Positions 9,720 through 18,924 of a stretch of DNA of 64,000 nucleotides are shown piece after piece. Within the stretch, counting starts at the first letter, position 1. Each line of letters starts with the position of its first letter. Position numbers and translations under genes: made by a program. The stretch lies in NCBI GenBank assembly GCA_030068145.1, contig JAPJBO010000892.1, forward strand, positions 29,618-93,617, given 5' to 3'. The notes under the pieces are model-generated. The model made no database searches, had not been told where the DNA came from, and saw nothing but the letters and a program-made list of their open reading frames with translations. This DNA comes from Diplonema papillatum. Lineage: Eukaryota > Euglenozoa > Diplonemea > Diplonemida > Diplonemidae.

Positions 9720-11438
9720 ATGAGGCGCTGGATGAGTACCGTCGCGATGAAGGACCGTATGGCAGCGAAGGTGCTGGTGAAGCACGTGCTACCAGTGAAG
9801 GAGCGGAACCGGGTCTTGACCGACTCTGTGCAGCGCAGCACGCGGCACTCTGCTCTCATGGCAGAGTTCGACGGCCTGCTGCAGGCGGGGGGCCTCGGCA
9901 CGCTGAGCAGTGGTGTCTTCTTGCAAGGGCTCGCGTCCTTGAGGTACCACCGGCAGACCCGGACCAGCTTCAACCAGCTCACCGAGTTCGGCGTGAAGCC
10001 CGGGGTGATGATGTTCGACGCGCTGCTGCAGACGGTGACCACGCTGGAGGAGGCGACAGGGGTGATCACCTCGATGCACGCCCAGCGCGTTGCCACGACG
10101 ACGCAGTGCTGGGTCTCCGCGCTGTGGTCCGCGCAGAGACTGGCGAAAGGGAGGAACGCGCCGAATGCCCGCTGCATCGCAGCGTGGGTCGCCAAGTACC
10201 CGCTTGCGCACCTGCTGTCCCAGCCTCCCACTCGTCTAACGGAGGAAGCACTGGTGGCGATGTACAGCTGCGTGGCAGATTCGCAGACGCTGGCCAGGCT
10301 CGAGTCCGTAAGGAGGGCCAGCGGAGTCGGGTTGAGCTGGCGGCTGCGGCACGCGATCATCAAGTCCTGCGTCGCGACCGACAACCTCACGCTGGCCACG
10401 GCCGTCCACGCGGCCCTTCTCGCCGACGCGGCGGTCTCGCCGGGGCAAAAGCAAGCCTCCACCCTCCGCATCCTCGCCTTCGCCGCAAAGCGTGGCGACC
10501 TGACCCTCTTCGAGCGCGTGGAGCGCGACCACCTCACTCCTTTGTCCGCCGCACTCCCGGCGCCGCCCAGTGGCCGTGCGCCTTGCCTTCCTTCTCGTGC
10601 GGAACCGACGTCCTCTGCGGACAAGCGAACCAACTGCGACGGCATGGCAAGCTCCCAACCGGACAAATTGTTCGCTTCCAATTCCAGCGTCCCGTATCTA
10701 AATGCTCCCACCGCGAGTGCGCACGCGGGAACAGCAGCGAAGGTGGCAAGTAGGTACCGTCCGAGTGAAGTCCGGGAAATCGGGGATTCCGACCCGAATC
10801 ACGTTGTTCAGGAGGGCTGCGCTCAGAGCAAGCCCGAGAGTAGTCCACTCGTGTCTCGTACGACTGATGAGCCACCAACCGGTGATGGGAAAAGGGTGAC
10901 GACGGTTGCTGATGCGAAGACGGCTCGTCCGAAGGAGGCGGTGCCGTCGTGGAGCGTCCGCCCCCGCGGCCGCGGCAGGGCGCAGGCGTTGTACGAGGTC
11001 ACCGTCCAGCTCGGGCTGTTCCTCACGTGCTGCGAGGCGGCACTGCGCAAGGCCGCCGACCAGCAAGCGGCACACCAAAAAGTGCCCGCGCGAACGACGA
11101 GGCCCGCCGCCGGCCACAGGAAGAAGACAGCGCTCGTCACCGTCGCTTGCGCCGACCAGTCCCGGCCGACGCGCCACGCTGTAGTCAGCGCGGCAACTCG
11201 CCGCCTCGAGGTCGTTGGGTTGGTCCCGTTCGCCGCGGCGCCGCAGGGCGAGCTGGCGTCGCTGTGCCGCAACAGCATCTCGTTTCTGCTGAGGCTGCGC
11301 GATTACCACGCGGCCTGCGGGGCCGCGGAGGAGTGTGCGGCCGTGGAGTCCCGGATCTCCGAGCTTCACCAAGTGCCCGACCCCTGCGACCCGAAGGACC
11401 GCGTGGAGGAGGCATGCGACGTCCCCTTGGCCGCTTGA
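9720..11438 (+). CDS. Helical-repeat protein, PPR-like, possibly organelle-targeted
   Basis: The open frame gives 572 aa from the first ATG at 9720; the frame extends a little upstream without another ATG. The N-terminus (MRRWMSTVAMKDRMAAKVLV) is basic, hydroxylated and free of acidic residues for its first ten positions, compatible with a mitochondrial transit peptide. Residues about 60-280 form successive amphipathic helix pairs (for example FGVKPGVMMFDALLQTV and ATGVITSMHAQRV), a spacing like pentatricopeptide repeats, which bind organellar RNA. A low-complexity, S/T/A-rich linker (about residues 280-420) follows and then a second alpha-helical, alanine-rich region. Third codon positions are strongly GC, supporting real coding. 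The PPR assignment rests on pattern only; another solenoid (TPR-like) is possible. No introns are required. Confidence 0.6.
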   Translation: MRRWMSTVAMKDRMAAKVLVKHVLPVKERNRVLTDSVQRSTRHSALMAEFDGLLQAGGLGTLSSGVFLQGLASLRYHRQTRTSFNQLTEFGVKPGVMMFDALLQTVTTLEEATGVITSMHAQRVATTTQCWVSALWSAQRLAKGRNAPNARCIAAWVAKYPLAHLLSQPPTRLTEEALVAMYSCVADSQTLARLESVRRASGVGLSWRLRHAIIKSCVATDNLTLATAVHAALLADAAVSPGQKQASTLRILAFAAKRGDLTLFERVERDHLTPLSAALPAPPSGRAPCLPSRAEPTSSADKRTNCDGMASSQPDKLFASNSSVPYLNAPTASAHAGTAAKVASRYRPSEVREIGDSDPNHVVQEGCAQSKPESSPLVSRTTDEPPTGDGKRVTTVADAKTARPKEAVPSWSVRPRGRGRAQALYEVTVQLGLFLTCCEAALRKAADQQAAHQKVPARTTRPAAGHRKKTALVTVACADQSRPTRHAVVSAATRRLEVVGLVPFAAAPQGELASLCRNSISFLLRLRDYHAACGAAEECAAVESRISELHQVPDPCDPKDRVEEACDVPLAA

Positions 11439-12672
11439 CGGCCTTCCGCATTCCCTGGCCGTTTTTGTATCACCGAATTGCATTCGTTGGGTGCTAAATA
11501 TTGGCAGCGTACTGCAGGAAACGTACCTAAACACGAACAACACGTTGCTTTTTTCATCTCCGTCTTCCCACTGATCAGGGATTTCCCGTCGCGGCGTGCG
11601 GAGCGCTTGGCCCCACTTGAATTGGGGTTGTCCTTGCAGTTGGCCGATCTGGCCATCCGTCTTCCCTGGTGCCCTCGTCTGTATGCAAGGCGGCCTTCAT
11701 TCACCACGTTTCTTTGCAATGCGCCGTTGCCCATTTTTTGTACGGCTGTGTGGGACAAGCCACTCCTGGGCTGTCGTCTTGGATGTGTATCTGGTGGACC
11801 GCGGGAATGGGCGGGAATTTGCTGTGGGATTGTTGCTCACGCAGCCAGTGTTCGCGCTATGGAAACAAGCGGCTGATTTCAGCCGGAAAAAAATTCTTGA
11901 AAAACTGACTGGCTGATAATCAGCCGGCTGATTTTTGGAAGGTCTGCCGATCAGAAGGGGCTTCCGACAACATCTTGCCAGTGCATCAAGCTGATTCCGC
12001 TCCATACATAGCCAAAGTTTACATTGTTGACAATCGGCCGATTTTGTGCGAGTCTGCCGGTAAAAAAGGACTCGAAGTATAATCAGCCGGCAAGCCGGCT
12101 GATCGCGCGCACACTGGAGTCTGCCGGTAACAGAAAAGGGCTCGAAATTTAATCAGCCGGCAAGCCGGCTGATCGCGCGCACACTGCACGTAGCACGCAT
12201 GAAAGGAAGGGAAAACTCGTTCAGCTGTCATTCATGAATCAACCGAATACATGGTAACTTGCGATTGAAGAAAAGGCAATTTTTCCAACGGTTAGCTAAG
12301 GTTCGTACGTGCACTTCCGCACCTCCTCTGTACACAAGTTCCCTCAGTGGGGCACTGCAAGTATGCGTGCTGAGCTGTCGCCGAACGATTACCGGTAGTC
12401 TGGTCATGGTAAGCTCGCAGCGGCCATGGCGTCTGTCGTGTACAATCCACCAGTCCGGAACTTCGCGGAAATAGAGACAGAGCTTCACGAAGACGACCAT
12501 ATTCCTGGGTGCTGAGGCACACCCCCTAGAATCACGACGCAACTCCCCGACTCTCGCTCTCGTTCAGTCTGAAGAGCAGATAGCAAAGGACGAGCAACTG
12601 CCCGCAAGATCAGCAGAAGCAGCGTCAAAAAACGCAGGCTGCCCGTTCTTCCCATATTTACATACTCAGCAG
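11439..12672. other. Intergenic, with short palindromic tandem repeats
   Basis: No coding region is supported. The stretch 11900-12190 contains repeats built on the palindrome AGCCGGCAAGCCGGCT (see separate entry). A minus-strand ATG at 12655 opens a short peptide with a signal-like hydrophobic stretch (LRFLTLLLLILRAVA), but it ends after 56 codons and has no supporting context. Confidence 0.4.
12050..12186. repeat. Two tandem copies of a ~67-bp unit with a palindromic core
   Basis: Each copy reads roughly GAGTCTGCCGGTAA, a short spacer, then CTCGAA(A/G)T, then the palindrome ATCAGCCGGCAAGCCGGCT followed by GATCGCGCGCACACT. A related half-site with GATAATCAGCCGGCTGATT lies at about 11912-11936. 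The repeats sit in an intergenic gap and could form small cruciforms. Confidence 0.7.
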
Positions 12673-13194
12673 GTGTGCCGCTGTGTGTACGCCACGCGGC
12701 TGGCTCCGATGCCGATGACACGGGCAGAACGTGCACCCCCACCGGTGAATCTGACAAGGACGAAGCCCGCGACAAAGAGTCAGATGAGGGTCAGCAACCC
12801 AAGGGGCTCTCAGGCGAAGCGAACGCTGGCCGGCTCCGTGCGGTGGCGGGCGGCGATGAGAAAAATGCGGGTCGACAGCACGCGTCCGACGACGAAGCCG
12901 CGGGCGCCTCCGATGATGCCGTCGAATTCGCGTGTCTGCAGCTCCTCAGGAAGGTCGACAGCTTCACTGCAGAGGAGCACGCGCGCCGGGAGCTGCAGAA
13001 CCTCCCCGAAGCCGATGCTGACTCCTTCGAAGAAAACGCTGGGCAGCAGCCCGTCGCTGGAGGCGGGTCGTGCGACTCGGACCTTCGTCCAGCGAGCGCC
13101 GACCAGCAGTCGGAGGACTCTGAAGGCAACGGTTACGGTGGGAATGCGGGCCAGCGGCACCACAGCGAGGACGAAGGGTCCGCCGACGGAGACA

Positions 13195-13412
13195 GCGCGG
13201 GCCTCGGACAGCAGCACTCGGAAGACGGCGATTTTGGACAACGCAGGCCTCAGACAGCGGCGGCACTCCGAAGACGGTGTTTTGAAGACAGCGCAGGCCT
13301 CAGACAGCGGCACTCTGAAGACAGCGACTTTGGTGACAATGCAGGCCTCAGACAGCGGAAGCGCTCTGAGGAAGGTGATTTTGGAGACAACGCAGAACTC
13401 AGACAGCGGCAG
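13195..13412 (+). repeat. Minisatellite, ~48-57 bp unit
   Basis: About four to five imperfect copies of a unit containing GGCCTCAGACAGCGGCACTC followed by GAAGACAGCGACTTTGG. Unit length varies between copies and not always by multiples of three. Confidence 0.75.
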
Positions 13413-13579
13413 GGTAAAAAGGAAAAAAACGGGGTTCACCTTTGCACAGAACCTCGTCCCAATCGCGACACCAATCCACGCAGGGAGAAAAAATGCCAGC
13501 CACCCAAAACACTTCTTGTACGTGTGGGAAAGTTCAAAGCGGGGAATGCGAAGGATGTCAGAACGATGGGAAAACCCCC

Positions 13580-13639
13580 GAGATCCGTCAGCACCAGGCC
13601 CAGCGTCAGCTCCAAAAGGGCCTGGTGCTGACGGATCTC
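13580..13639. repeat. Perfect 22-bp inverted repeat, 16-nt loop
   Basis: Arms 13580-13601 and 13618-13639 are perfectly complementary; the inner part of the left arm is GATCCGTCAGCACCAGGCCC. A transcript would form a very stable hairpin. No flanking gene structure explains it. Confidence 0.9.
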
Positions 13640-13875
13640 CCGGAAAGGCCAGGGCTATCCGAATAACTGGACCTTTGCAGAAAAAAGAACCTTGCGCGAG
13701 ACTATTGCGAACAGAAATACGGTTTGGGAAAGCCAATGCAACGAACCTGACTTCAGGAAGCAAAAGAAATCCGTCGGTAGCCGACGTAAACACCGCAAAC
13801 TCGATCGATCGTCGGTCTCGCGCTAACGAAGAACCGTAGGCGGACGCGGCCGTCGTTCGAGTCAGCAAAAAAACG

Positions 13876-14295
13876 ATGTTTGCGTTGCATCTGCTGCTGC
13901 TTAGTAGCACGGGTGCTACTCCCAGCGGGGCGTGTTCGTTCGTGACAGGAACGGCGACATCAGCCGGCACGCTGATGACCGACGGTATCAGCAGGACCAT
14001 CGTGCTCAGCGTGCAGTCGACGGAGAAGTTCGAAACGGTCCTCTTCAACGAAGCCGCGATTTCCTCCGCATCCGGCCTGACTGCCATACGTGCGGGCCTC
14101 GTCGGGTCGGCTGCTGGCGGCTGGAACTCCGTCAAAGACGAGCTCCTGCCAGATCCAGAGAGCCTTATTACATTGGCCGGAGGTCTGTCCCCTTCTTCTT
14201 TCTCCGCTGGCAAGGGCAGAGACGAGGCATTTATCTGCTGCGCGCAAGAGCATATTAGTTGGGGCGCCCCACACCCACTGCCAACGCTGCGATGA
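13876..14295 (+). CDS. Possible secreted-protein exon with a short beta-type domain
   Basis: An ATG at 13876 begins MFALHLLLLSSTGATPSGAC, a good signal peptide. Residues about 25-85 follow a pattern I associate with small immunoglobulin-like repeats in marine protist and phage proteins: a strand such as RTIVLSVQS, a helix ending IRAGLVGSAAGGWNSV and a further strand. Third positions are GC-rich up to about codon 100, then the composition degrades, suggesting an exon end near 14170-14200 followed by intron or non-coding sequence. The opposite strand is open over the same interval but starts without an ATG and has no recognisable domain. Family assignment is tentative. Confidence 0.35.
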   Translation: MFALHLLLLSSTGATPSGACSFVTGTATSAGTLMTDGISRTIVLSVQSTEKFETVLFNEAAISSASGLTAIRAGLVGSAAGGWNSVKDELLPDPESLITLAGGLSPSSFSAGKGRDEAFICCAQEHISWGAPHPLPTLR

Positions 14296-14863
14296 AGCGC
14301 CCAGCGAGATTCCTGCTGTCCCAAACAACTGTCTGGCGAAACAGCAGTCACAAGAACGGACTTGAAACTGTCAGCCGGAAAAGAACCATTTTGAATTCAG
14401 CTCCAGTCTGACGGCACGAGACATATAGAACAGGTAGAAGACGACCCCCAGTTCAAACTCGGAGCTATTACTCATCCAAGCCCAGCCTGCGAGCGTCCTC
14501 TAAGTCAAAAAAAGCAGGTGGACGGATTTCGACCCGGAGCATGACCAATGCTGTCCCTCAATGTGCGCCATCACCATGGTGAAGACGTACGAAACTTAGA
14601 CACCACTAAAGCTAAACGCACTGCAGCATATCATGAAAAGCCTTAGGCAAAAACTCGTTTCAACACTTCTTCATGATGTCCCATGCACCCATGCAATGCC
14701 TTCTACCAGTGCCTGAAAACGCCTTCCCGCTTCTGATGGCGAATTGCAATATACCGGTTCGAAGCTCGAAACGGACTCTAAGCGACCGCAGCAATGTGGC
14801 CAGGGGGTTGCTGGGTCGGGGGGGCAAGAAGCATAACGTGAATATAAACCGACAGGCCTGCAG
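14296..14863. other. No gene resolved; should contain the 5' exon(s) of the LRR gene
   Basis: The LRR frame that follows is closed by a TAA at 14834 and lacks an ATG, so its first exon probably lies here. I could not identify a start codon and donor pair with confidence. Confidence 0.35.
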
Positions 14864-15637
14864 CTGCTGCTCAACCTGTCCGTTTTGTCCGCTGCGATAG
14901 ATGCCGACGACGTGACCGCGACGATCCCGGAGGAGTTGCTGCAGGGACAGCAGAACCCCGGGGCCATCACTTGCTCGAACACGTGGGCCATAGAAGGCCT
15001 TCCCGTCGAGATCGGCGCGTTGCACAGCTTTTACAACGCGCTCGGAGGTGCGAGCTGGGACACCAGCACGGGTTGGCTGCAGGACATGCGCAGACACTGC
15101 TTCTGGTACGGGGTGTCCTGTGACAACGGAACGGTCGTCGGCTTGTACCTGCCCGGGAATAACGTGGCGGGCGAGGTCACGGAAGCATTGCTTGGGTTGC
15201 TGCCTGACTTGCAGCACCTCCACCTCGATAGCAACAGCCTGAGCGGGACACTCCCCGCGAACCTTGGGGCTAGGCTCCGGACCTTGTCCCTCGCGAAGAA
15301 CTCCATCGGGGGCACCCTGCCCGACACGTGGAGCACTTCTTCTCTGGAGAACATCGTCCTCTACCGAAACCAGCTGACAGGCTCGATCCCGGCGGCGTGG
15401 GCCGGCATCGGCACGCTGTCCTCGGTTTTGCTGCAGCAAAACCTGCTGGACGGCGTCCTCCCCGACTGGGGCAACCCGCTGAGCGCGTCCCGTATCCCCG
15501 GCCTGCGGAAGCTCTGGGCGTACGGCAACCAGCTCACGGAGATATTCCCCGACGACGACAGGCTGGCCCTGCAGGAGTCGGCGCTTCCGTTCCACCCTTC
15601 GAAGACGAGCAACCACATCTCGCAGTTGAGCCCCTGA
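14864..15637 (+). CDS. Secreted plant-type leucine-rich-repeat protein (3' exon, 5' end missing)
   Basis: The exon is given from the probable acceptor CCTGCAG ending at 14863; the frame closes upstream at 14834 and no ATG is available. It ends with TGA at 15635-15637. The first residues (LLLNLSVLSAAIDADD) look like the end of a signal peptide. They are followed by an LRR N-terminal cap (LHSFYNALGGASWDT, TGWLQD, CFWYGVSCD) and about five plant-type repeats of the form L..L.L..N.LSG.LP (LQHLHLDSNSLSGTLP, LENIVLYRNQLTGSIP). Such proteins are usually extracellular or cell-surface binding modules. There is no transmembrane segment or kinase after the repeats, so it is probably a short secreted LRR protein, or a truncated receptor. 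The last 30 bases are duplicated about 180 bp downstream. Confidence 0.7.
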   Translation: MLLNLSVLSAAIDADDVTATIPEELLQGQQNPGAITCSNTWAIEGLPVEIGALHSFYNALGGASWDTSTGWLQDMRRHCFWYGVSCDNGTVVGLYLPGNNVAGEVTEALLGLLPDLQHLHLDSNSLSGTLPANLGARLRTLSLAKNSIGGTLPDTWSTSSLENIVLYRNQLTGSIPAAWAGIGTLSSVLLQQNLLDGVLPDWGNPLSASRIPGLRKLWAYGNQLTEIFPDDDRLALQESALPFHPSKTSNHISQLSP

Positions 15638-15821
15638 GCTCACGCACCCAGCCCTGTCTCAATCCTGCGCTTCAGTCCAAACCTCTGTCAGCACCCGACT
15701 GGGCAACCGGTTGATCGCCACCAGTCTCGTCTCGCCGGTGGAAATACGGACGTGACGATGCCGCCTGCACAGCCTCATCAGCCATACTTCGAGCAACCAC
15801 ATCTCGCAGTTGAGCCCCTGA
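15607..15821 (+). repeat. Direct duplication of the LRR gene's 3' end
   Basis: GAGCAACCACATCTCGCAGT and the following TGAGCCCCTGAG occur at 15607-15638 and again at 15790-15821. Weaker echoes continue to about 16090 (AGTCCAAACCTCT repeated; CACCAGTCTCGTCT against CACCAGCCTTGTGCTCT), so roughly 180 bp of 3' sequence appears to have been tandemly copied and then diverged. Confidence 0.75.
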
Positions 15822-16951
15822 GTAATACTGCTCCAGTCCAAACCTCTTGGCGACGGCTCACGGTGACGATGGTCGCCCGCTCGACCTTGTCAACCGTATG
15901 TTGAGCAACCTAATCTCGCTGCAGAATCCCCTGTCTCGCGGCCATCCTCCACCCTCCGATACTTTGGAGCGCTTCGTCTCATGGACACACACAGCCACCA
16001 TCCCGCAGCATGCCGCATCGTCTTGTTTTGCTGAAGCGAACCTTCAGTCCTCCTGGCTGGGCTCGTTGACGACCACCAGCCTTGTGCTCTACCGTAAAAG
16101 ACGACAGGTCAGTGCAGTCTAGCGAGTCTCGGGGACAGTCGGGGCGGGACCCTAATTTTAATTTTTAACTGACTGCCCAGATACGGTAGTAGGGACTTTC
16201 TCCCCGCGACGGGTCTGGGCCCAGCATGGGTGGTCCTGGCTGTCTGCAGACACTCTGGTTCCGCGCTGACGATCGCCTTAGGTGTCCGTGGCTCAAAGGA
16301 CCGAGACAGGCGCAGATAGGACCAGTGCGGTGTTGAGCATCAAGCACGTTCTTGCAATCACCCCCCACCTCCTAACCCAACAATATATTGCGGAATCTTG
16401 CACTATAGGAGGGCGACGTACGAACCCAGTGGCCACTACTGGCTCGTAGAAGTTCTATCTCGTGCGAAAGCGCCTCGGCTGCGACTGTCACAGCGCGCCC
16501 ATGCGCCCCCCAATCAAGTAGGAGAATCCGCAACGTGCAGTCTGCGAAGGCCCACGTTGACCGACTTATGTGAAAAAGAAAAGAAAAAAACTGACACAAG
16601 AAAAACCCGCCGCGGTAAAAAAAAAAAAAGATCGGAAAGAAGAAGAAGACGAAACCGAGACTCTTTTCGTATCCATTTCTGAACTAAGAAAGTCAAAAGT
16701 TAGCGTAGAAGCCTCCCCGCGGCTCGAAGAAAGTGTCTCGTCTTCGCTCTTTGGATGCTCTAAGGCATCGGTGCAGATTCCTTGTCCCGTTTTGAGGCCA
16801 CCACCGCACCAATTCCCAGGCTCGTTTGCTTCGAGGGCAGTGCACATTGGTGGCGGTGAGGGCCTGCATGAGGATATTTTAGCGGGCGAGGGGTCACCTC
16901 GCGACGAAATCTCGAGAGTCTTGAGAAGTGCTAGTCTCTCTCTCTCATCTC
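15822..16951. other. Intergenic; one copy of a dispersed repeat
   Basis: The interval 16222-16380 is a copy of a family also seen at 45540-45630, 45893-46050 and 57913-58045 (shared CTGTCTGCAGACACTC, AAAGGACCGA and AAGCACRTTCTTGCA). A lysine-rich frame at 16570-17034 is driven by an A-rich tract, lacks an ATG and runs into rRNA-like sequence; I do not support it as a gene. Confidence 0.4.
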
Positions 16952-17089
16952 TGGCGGGACACCCATACCCCGACGCCGAACTTATCCGTTTCCCGATCTC
17001 ATCATCCCGAGATCAAGCCGAAGCGAACTTATGATCACACAACTACCAGGCAGTTGATTAGCCGGGATGCGCGGGACACGTGCCTGCCA
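16952..17089 (+). rRNA. Possible 5S-rRNA-like sequence
   Basis: The ends TGGCGGGACAC and GTGCCTGCCA pair as a nine-base-pair terminal helix with one bulge and one G-U pair. Inside, CCCATACC near the 5' end and CCCGATCTC...CGAGATCAAGC resemble conserved eukaryotic 5S positions (CCATACC, GATCTCGTC, GGAAGYTAAGC). The length, 138 nt, is longer than the usual 120 and the 3' half matches poorly. It may be a diverged copy or a chance similarity; its position 80 bp before an LSU fragment is the main reason for listing it. Confidence 0.25.
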
Positions 17090-17171
17090 TCCCCATCACA
17101 ATGCGTGGCGATTCTTACTAAGGCGCGCTCACCCAGACAGCCCGCTTTAATCCTCGCTATCGAGGACGCAG

Positions 17172-17365
17172 CACAGCCCGATCCTGCTTTGGTGGAAAAG
17201 GATTTGAGGTTAAGTACACTTGTTGAGACCCGAAAGATGGTGAACTATGCCTGGATAGGACGAAGCCGGGGGAAACCCTGGTGGAGGTCCGTTGCGGTGT
17301 TGACGTGCAAATCGCTCGTCAAAGCTGGGTATAGGGGCGAAAGACCCATCGAACCATCTATAGGC
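17172..17365 (+). rRNA. Fragment of nuclear large-subunit (28S-type) rRNA
   Basis: The fragment contains several universally conserved LSU stretches in the correct order and spacing: CCCGATCCTG, GGATTTGAG, GACCCGAAAGATGGTGAACT, GGGGAAACCCTGGTGGAGGT, TGACGTGCAAATCG and GGGTATAGGGGCGAAAGAC, then ATCGAACCATCTA. In eukaryotic 25S/28S rRNA these lie consecutively in the first part of domain II. Homology stops at about 17366, just before the expected AGTAGCTGGTT, and fades upstream of about 17170. No SSU or remaining LSU sequence is present. It is therefore most likely a dispersed, non-functional rRNA piece, although a discrete rRNA fragment cannot be excluded. Confidence 0.85.
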
Positions 17366-17654
17366 TAGGTGAAGGATACTGTACACCGAGCAGAGCGCAA
17401 GTTTGGTGGTGATGCCGTGACCCGTACCGTGTTGTTGTTGTGTGGTCTCTGGGGTTCGAGCGCTGAGCCATGTTCTTCTTTGCACACACAATAGACCAAG
17501 CGCCCCGTGCTTGTTCCGGTGCGCAACGCGTACTTTTTTGTCCGCACCCAGAACGTATTTCGCGAAACATTCGAAGCCTCGACTCGGAAGGCGACCCCTC
17601 CGTTAGTATGCAGCGGGGACGAGGGGCGGCGTGGGTGGGGGGGCGGCGTGCGTG

Positions 17655-18143
17655 ATGGCTCAGCCGGGGGCGCCCGTGCAGCAGCAGCCGGCCGCGGAGG
17701 GGTTTCCTGTGTCGCCCGCGAAGCCGACGAGCGGCGTCGTTGAGCCGTTGGATACGGCGGTCATGGACGAGCCCACACTCGAGCTGTATCGCTTGGTGAA
17801 GCTCTTAGTAGCGAACACGCTCGCGAAGTACTTCCAGCAGGAGCAGTACTTCAACAGAGACCGCGAACGATACTTCAAGCACGTGCGTTACCTCACAGCG
17901 AAGCTGTTCAAGATGGAGTCTCCTTCGTGTCTGGAGCCAAGTAAGCTGCCGCGTGTCGTGTCCGACATTTGTGAGTACGTCAAATCGCACGTCTCCAGCA
18001 AGGTCGACCGGCGCTCGAAGCTGCGGTCAGCCGCGCGGGAGCGCAAACGCCGCAAGCTCGACGTCGCTTCGTCGCCGTCACCCAACCTGGAGCCGCCCTT
18101 GACGGGGGAGAACCCGGACGACGACGTCTCCGTGGCCGAATCC
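17655..18143 (+). CDS. First exon of a protein with a possible SRI-like helical domain
   Basis: The first in-frame ATG is at 17655 (MAQPGAPVQQQPAAEG). After a low-complexity leader, residues about 38-115 are strongly helical and charged (LYRLVKLLVANTLAKYFQQ, DRERYFKHVRYLTAKLFK, LPRVVSDICEYVKSHVSSK). The arrangement resembles the SRI domain of SETD2/Set2-type proteins, which binds the phosphorylated RNA polymerase II tail, but this rests on pattern only. A basic stretch, RERKRRKLD, is a likely nuclear localisation signal. The frame stays open to 18494 but composition changes after about 18143, where TCC|GTATGC gives a plausible phase-0 donor; I end the exon there. Downstream exons may lie at 21.0-22.0 kb, beyond two repeat insertions. 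Confidence 0.5.
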
Positions 18144-18869
18144 GTATGCCACCTCCCCCCTGCCACTGTTGTCTTGCGGCATGAGGCTGGCGAAGCCGCT
18201 GCCCGCCTTTGTTATTTCTGCTGTGGAAGTCCAGATGACGCAGGGCTTCACCTGGCTGCTTCACCCGAGACACTCTTTTGGTGTGAAAGAAGCCGCACAT
18301 CAACAAGAAGTCCTTCAGCTGCTCACATTGTGACTTTGTTCTGGATAGATTACAGTGCGTCACCTAAATTCGTTCAGACTCATGACCCAGGGACAAACAT
18401 TGTCCCCCGCTCTCGAAACGCTGGATCGCCGTTGGGGCATCCACCTTTCTTACCGTTCACGCCCGTGCCGTCGGGGTTGAGGCACTTTTTGTAGCGTCTG
18501 TGATCGAGTTCCCCGGGCGAACGAACCAGTTTTGGCTCTGCCGGGTGTGTTGGAAAACAGCGTGTTTCATGATTATGGCGCCGCCGAAAAAGCGCGGGCA
18601 AGATCGTTCACCAGGTGGCTGAACAGGTCCCTTGGTTCTGGCTCAGAGGGGTTACCCGGCATAATTCGACGTTCGGAAAAGGGGCTTACAACCGGGAGCT
18701 CGAGCGTTGTACACCCCACTCGGAAAGCGCTGGTCTGACGACGGTCGTCCGCTGGCCAACCAACCGTTCCATCCCGGTCTAGCTGATTGCGCACGTGCAC
18801 ACACGTGAAACGCGAGGCTGCCACATCACACTGCGGCACAAAATGAAGTAGGAAGTCGGTAAATAAACC
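18144..18869. other. Probable intron or intergenic sequence
   Basis: There is no domain-bearing frame. The open frame from the preceding exon continues to 18494 with non-coding-like composition. Confidence 0.35.
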
Positions 18870-18924
18870 TGCAAAAGTACGTGCGCTCGGCTAAGGCCGG
18901 CGCGTGGCGAGACTCGAGGCAGCA

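Larger units (their letters stand above)
12673..13640 (+). other. Acidic open frame with internal minisatellite; coding status uncertain
   Basis: A plus-strand frame from 12675 to 13631 stays open and would encode a very acidic, Ser/Gln/Gly-rich protein with repeats of the type GLRQRHSEDSDFGDNA. It lacks an upstream ATG. Other frames, including a long minus-strand one, are also open here, a frequent side effect of GC-rich repetitive DNA. The repeat copies change reading frame between units at about 13245-13300, which argues against selection on a protein. I regard it as an uncertain exon or decayed gene. Confidence 0.3.

Noticed and set aside
12810..14351. Long minus-strand open frame of about 513 codons
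   Set aside because: It has no ATG at its start, no recognisable domain, overlaps a plausible plus-strand secreted-protein exon and crosses a minisatellite; GC-rich repeats commonly leave several frames open.
16570..17034. Lysine-rich open frame
   Set aside because: It has no ATG, is driven by an A-rich tract and enters rRNA-like sequence.
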